NCBI GenBank assembly: GCA_020438135.1
Contig: JAGQVF010000049.1
Coordinates: 4,268 to 37,143, forward strand
Length of the DNA stretch: 32,876 bases
Source: Bacteroidales bacterium
GTDB lineage: Bacteria > Bacteroidota > Bacteroidia > Bacteroidales > JAADJA01
Direction: 5' to 3'
Part shown: in pieces, positions 31,098 through 32,876 of the stretch
How positions within the stretch are numbered: position 1 is the stretch's first letter
Layout of the letters: each line of letters starts with the position of its first letter
Notes under the pieces: generated by a model
The model's input: the letters and a program-made list of their open reading frames with translations, nothing else
What the model was told of the DNA's origin: nothing
The model's database searches: none
Made by a program: the position numbers and the translations under genes

Positions 31098-32876
31098 CTA
31101 GAAAATGATCTTAAACTGAGGGATCACCAGCAACCCTAACTGATAGGTATAATCGGTTTCGCCGGTTTTAGAGTTGAAACTCTGTCCATAGATGTTTTGC
31201 GTATCGAACAGGTTTTGCACATCGATGGCCCATTCCATCGAGGTTTTTTTGTTGTTTTGCCGAAGTGCGATCCGGAAGTCAGTCCTGAAATAGTCGTCAA
31301 ATTGTTTTGAATATGCCTGCTCCTGCTGATAATCGGCCACATAGCTGTTGGGCCCGGTTTGGATCACCTTCACAGGTGTGTAGCGTTGCCCGCCGGCTAA
31401 AGTGGTTTTTATATCCACCAGCAGTGTAAACTGTTTGTTTTTCCGTTTTTCCGGATCGCGTGTCAGGTTCCATTCCTTTCCGATGAGCCCGTTGAATACA
31501 TAATTCCCGTTGAATGCGGTATTTCTTTCTACCCCGTCACTTCCTTTATATTTTGATTCATATAAAGATGCGGTTACCAAATAATACAGTCCTTTATTCA
31601 GAAATTTTTCAAGGGTGAATTCAAGTCCGTAATTTTTGCCGGTACCACTGTTCACAAGGGTGTCGGGAGTCCACACATAAAAATTGGCCCCCTGGTTCAG
31701 AATGGAATATGAATTTGATGCATGCCCGTCAACCCCGGCATTGGTGATGTCCTGGTAATAGGTTTCTGCTTTCAAACGAAGGCTGCTGTTGATATACCAA
31801 TCGTAGCCCAGCACAAAATGCTGGCTGTGGGTCATGTCGAGATCCTGGTTGGGTTGATAATAAGAACCATCTGGTAAACGGGTCTGGTTGAAATAGACTG
31901 TAACCGGCGCCATCTGACTGTGGTATCCATACCCAAAACTAAGGGTCTGATTCGATTTGAAGGCCCATTGCAAGCCCAGCCTGGGTTCAATGTTATAGCT
32001 GTCATTTAATGTAAATAACTGGTAGTGAACACCCGAATTCAGGGTCAGGTCGTTGTTGATCTTAAACTGCCACTCCACGAATGGCTGTATCAGGGTTGTA
32101 TTTCCATCAAACTCTGTAATGACATCAAACCGGTTAAAATCATCATTGTAAACACTATCGACAAAATCGTACTGCATCCAGCTAAATGTCAATCCACCTT
32201 TCAGGGTGTGTCGTGAATTGATCTTTTTATTCAGGAAAAAACTTCCGAACAATTTATATTCCTTGTGGCTGTTGCCGAAGTAGGGCAAAATTTCATACGT
32301 TTCCGGAACGATGGAATCCATCTCTGTGTGGAAATTATGATACATCCCTGAGATGGTGAATTTGGAATAAGTGGTACTGTTATAAAAATAGGTATGTGAG
32401 GCACCCAACACCGCCAGGTCCGAGCCGTTGATCAGGTCAAAACCTTCACCGCTGTAGAAATCGAGTGCTTTATCAGTGGTGTCCTGCTCACTTTCGAGGA
32501 ATGAAATATCGCTTTTCCCACCCACTCCGAAAACAGAAAAACTACCGGCTTTGGTTCGTGGCAAATTGATCTTGAAGGAACCGTCCTGGTATTTGGGGAT
32601 GGCTGTGCCTGTGCCGAAATCAACGCCCAACAGATCAAAAAACTCAAGGGTAGAATAGCGATAATTCACCAAATAGGAAGAACCGTTTTTTTTGGAGATG
32701 GGACCTTCGGCACCCAGTTCAAACCCGTTGAAACCTACCTGTCCGAGAAATTCATTTTTTTCGTTGTTCCCGTTCCGCATTTTCAGGTCGAACACACCCG
32801 AAGTAGCATTGCCGTATTCAGCGGGGAAAGCACCCGTTAAAAAATCGGAGTTGGCCAGTTGGTTGTTGTTGAGGAT
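31098..32876 (-). CDS. TonB-dependent receptor (5'-truncated by window)
   Basis: The frame remains open to the window edge, so the gene continues beyond it; 592 C-terminal residues are visible. The GTG at 32795 is internal: the residues before it, including NNNQLANSDFLTGAF and PAEYGNATSGVFDLKMRNGN, are the end of the plug domain, and the rest is a 22-stranded-type barrel with many aromatic-girdle strands, ending PQFKIIF with terminal Phe. TonB receptors take up ligands across the outer membrane using ExbBD-TonB. Any CarboxypepD-like N-terminal domain would be outside the window. No partner SusD-like gene is visible here, so the ligand cannot be deduced. Confidence 0.88.
   Translation of the reverse strand: MLNNNQLANSDFLTGAFPAEYGNATSGVFDLKMRNGNNEKNEFLGQVGFNGFELGAEGPISKKNGSSYLVNYRYSTLEFFDLLGVDFGTGTAIPKYQDGSFKINLPRTKAGSFSVFGVGGKSDISFLESEQDTTDKALDFYSGEGFDLINGSDLAVLGASHTYFYNSTTYSKFTISGMYHNFHTEMDSIVPETYEILPYFGNSHKEYKLFGSFFLNKKINSRHTLKGGLTFSWMQYDFVDSVYNDDFNRFDVITEFDGNTTLIQPFVEWQFKINNDLTLNSGVHYQLFTLNDSYNIEPRLGLQWAFKSNQTLSFGYGYHSQMAPVTVYFNQTRLPDGSYYQPNQDLDMTHSQHFVLGYDWYINSSLRLKAETYYQDITNAGVDGHASNSYSILNQGANFYVWTPDTLVNSGTGKNYGLEFTLEKFLNKGLYYLVTASLYESKYKGSDGVERNTAFNGNYVFNGLIGKEWNLTRDPEKRKNKQFTLLVDIKTTLAGGQRYTPVKVIQTGPNSYVADYQQEQAYSKQFDDYFRTDFRIALRQNNKKTSMEWAIDVQNLFDTQNIYGQSFNSKTGETDYTYQLGLLVIPQFKIIF

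Overview
The window looks like a chromosomal segment of a member of the Bacteroidota, probably an environmental Bacteroidales-type lineage (the rank below phylum is inference). The evidence is the TAnnTTTG -7 promoter element in front of many genes, once with a TTTG -33 box at exactly 19 bp, the rpsF-rpsR-rplI operon without ssb, and several families that are largely confined to or very common in this phylum: a DUF2723/GT117 membrane protein, a DUF5686 outer-membrane protein, a carboxypeptidase-regulatory-domain protein, TPR/DUF5683 proteins and a TonB-dependent receptor. No tRNA, rRNA, CRISPR array, transposase or prophage gene was found.

Layout. 1-1748: end of a MurG-type glycosyltransferase, then a 9-bp tandem repeat array leading into the lgt promoter. 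1749-4814 (minus): large DUF2723 membrane glycosyltransferase, converging on lgt with no gap. 5054-6211: ribosomal S6-S18-L9 operon and its terminator. 6212-8569: AT-rich accessory segment holding a NarL-type response regulator and a small membrane kinase-like protein, bracketed by two copies of a 51-bp direct repeat, plus a possible small membrane protein and a REP-like hairpin. 8570-14441: TrmH/SpoU rRNA methyltransferase, tiny Cys-containing membrane protein, DUF5686 outer-membrane protein, AI-2E-family permease and radical SAM/SPASM protein.

14546-20552 is the most striking unit: a TetR regulator containing a perfect EF-hand loop, a LolA-like periplasmic protein, two LolC/E-type ABC permeases, a LolD-type ATPase and an outer-membrane barrel, all in one direction. 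Together they could form an envelope-spanning lipid or lipoprotein export route, with the regulator sensing a ligand. REP-like palindromes sit inside this operon. Facing it (20636-23776, minus) is a second envelope cluster of overlapping genes: small membrane protein, LolA-like protein, YidD with a signal peptide, and two related TPR/DUF5683 proteins.

24002-26449: Pif1/RecD-like helicase with HRDC and HTH domains, followed by an intergenic stretch with two back-to-back DnaA boxes. 26700-30443: a GT4 glycosyltransferase fused to a helical (likely alpha/alpha toroid) domain, converging on a GH130-family protein, together a probable mannan-type glycan synthesis/turnover pair. 30559-31020: free methionine-R-sulfoxide reductase. 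31098-32876: 5'-truncated TonB-dependent receptor.
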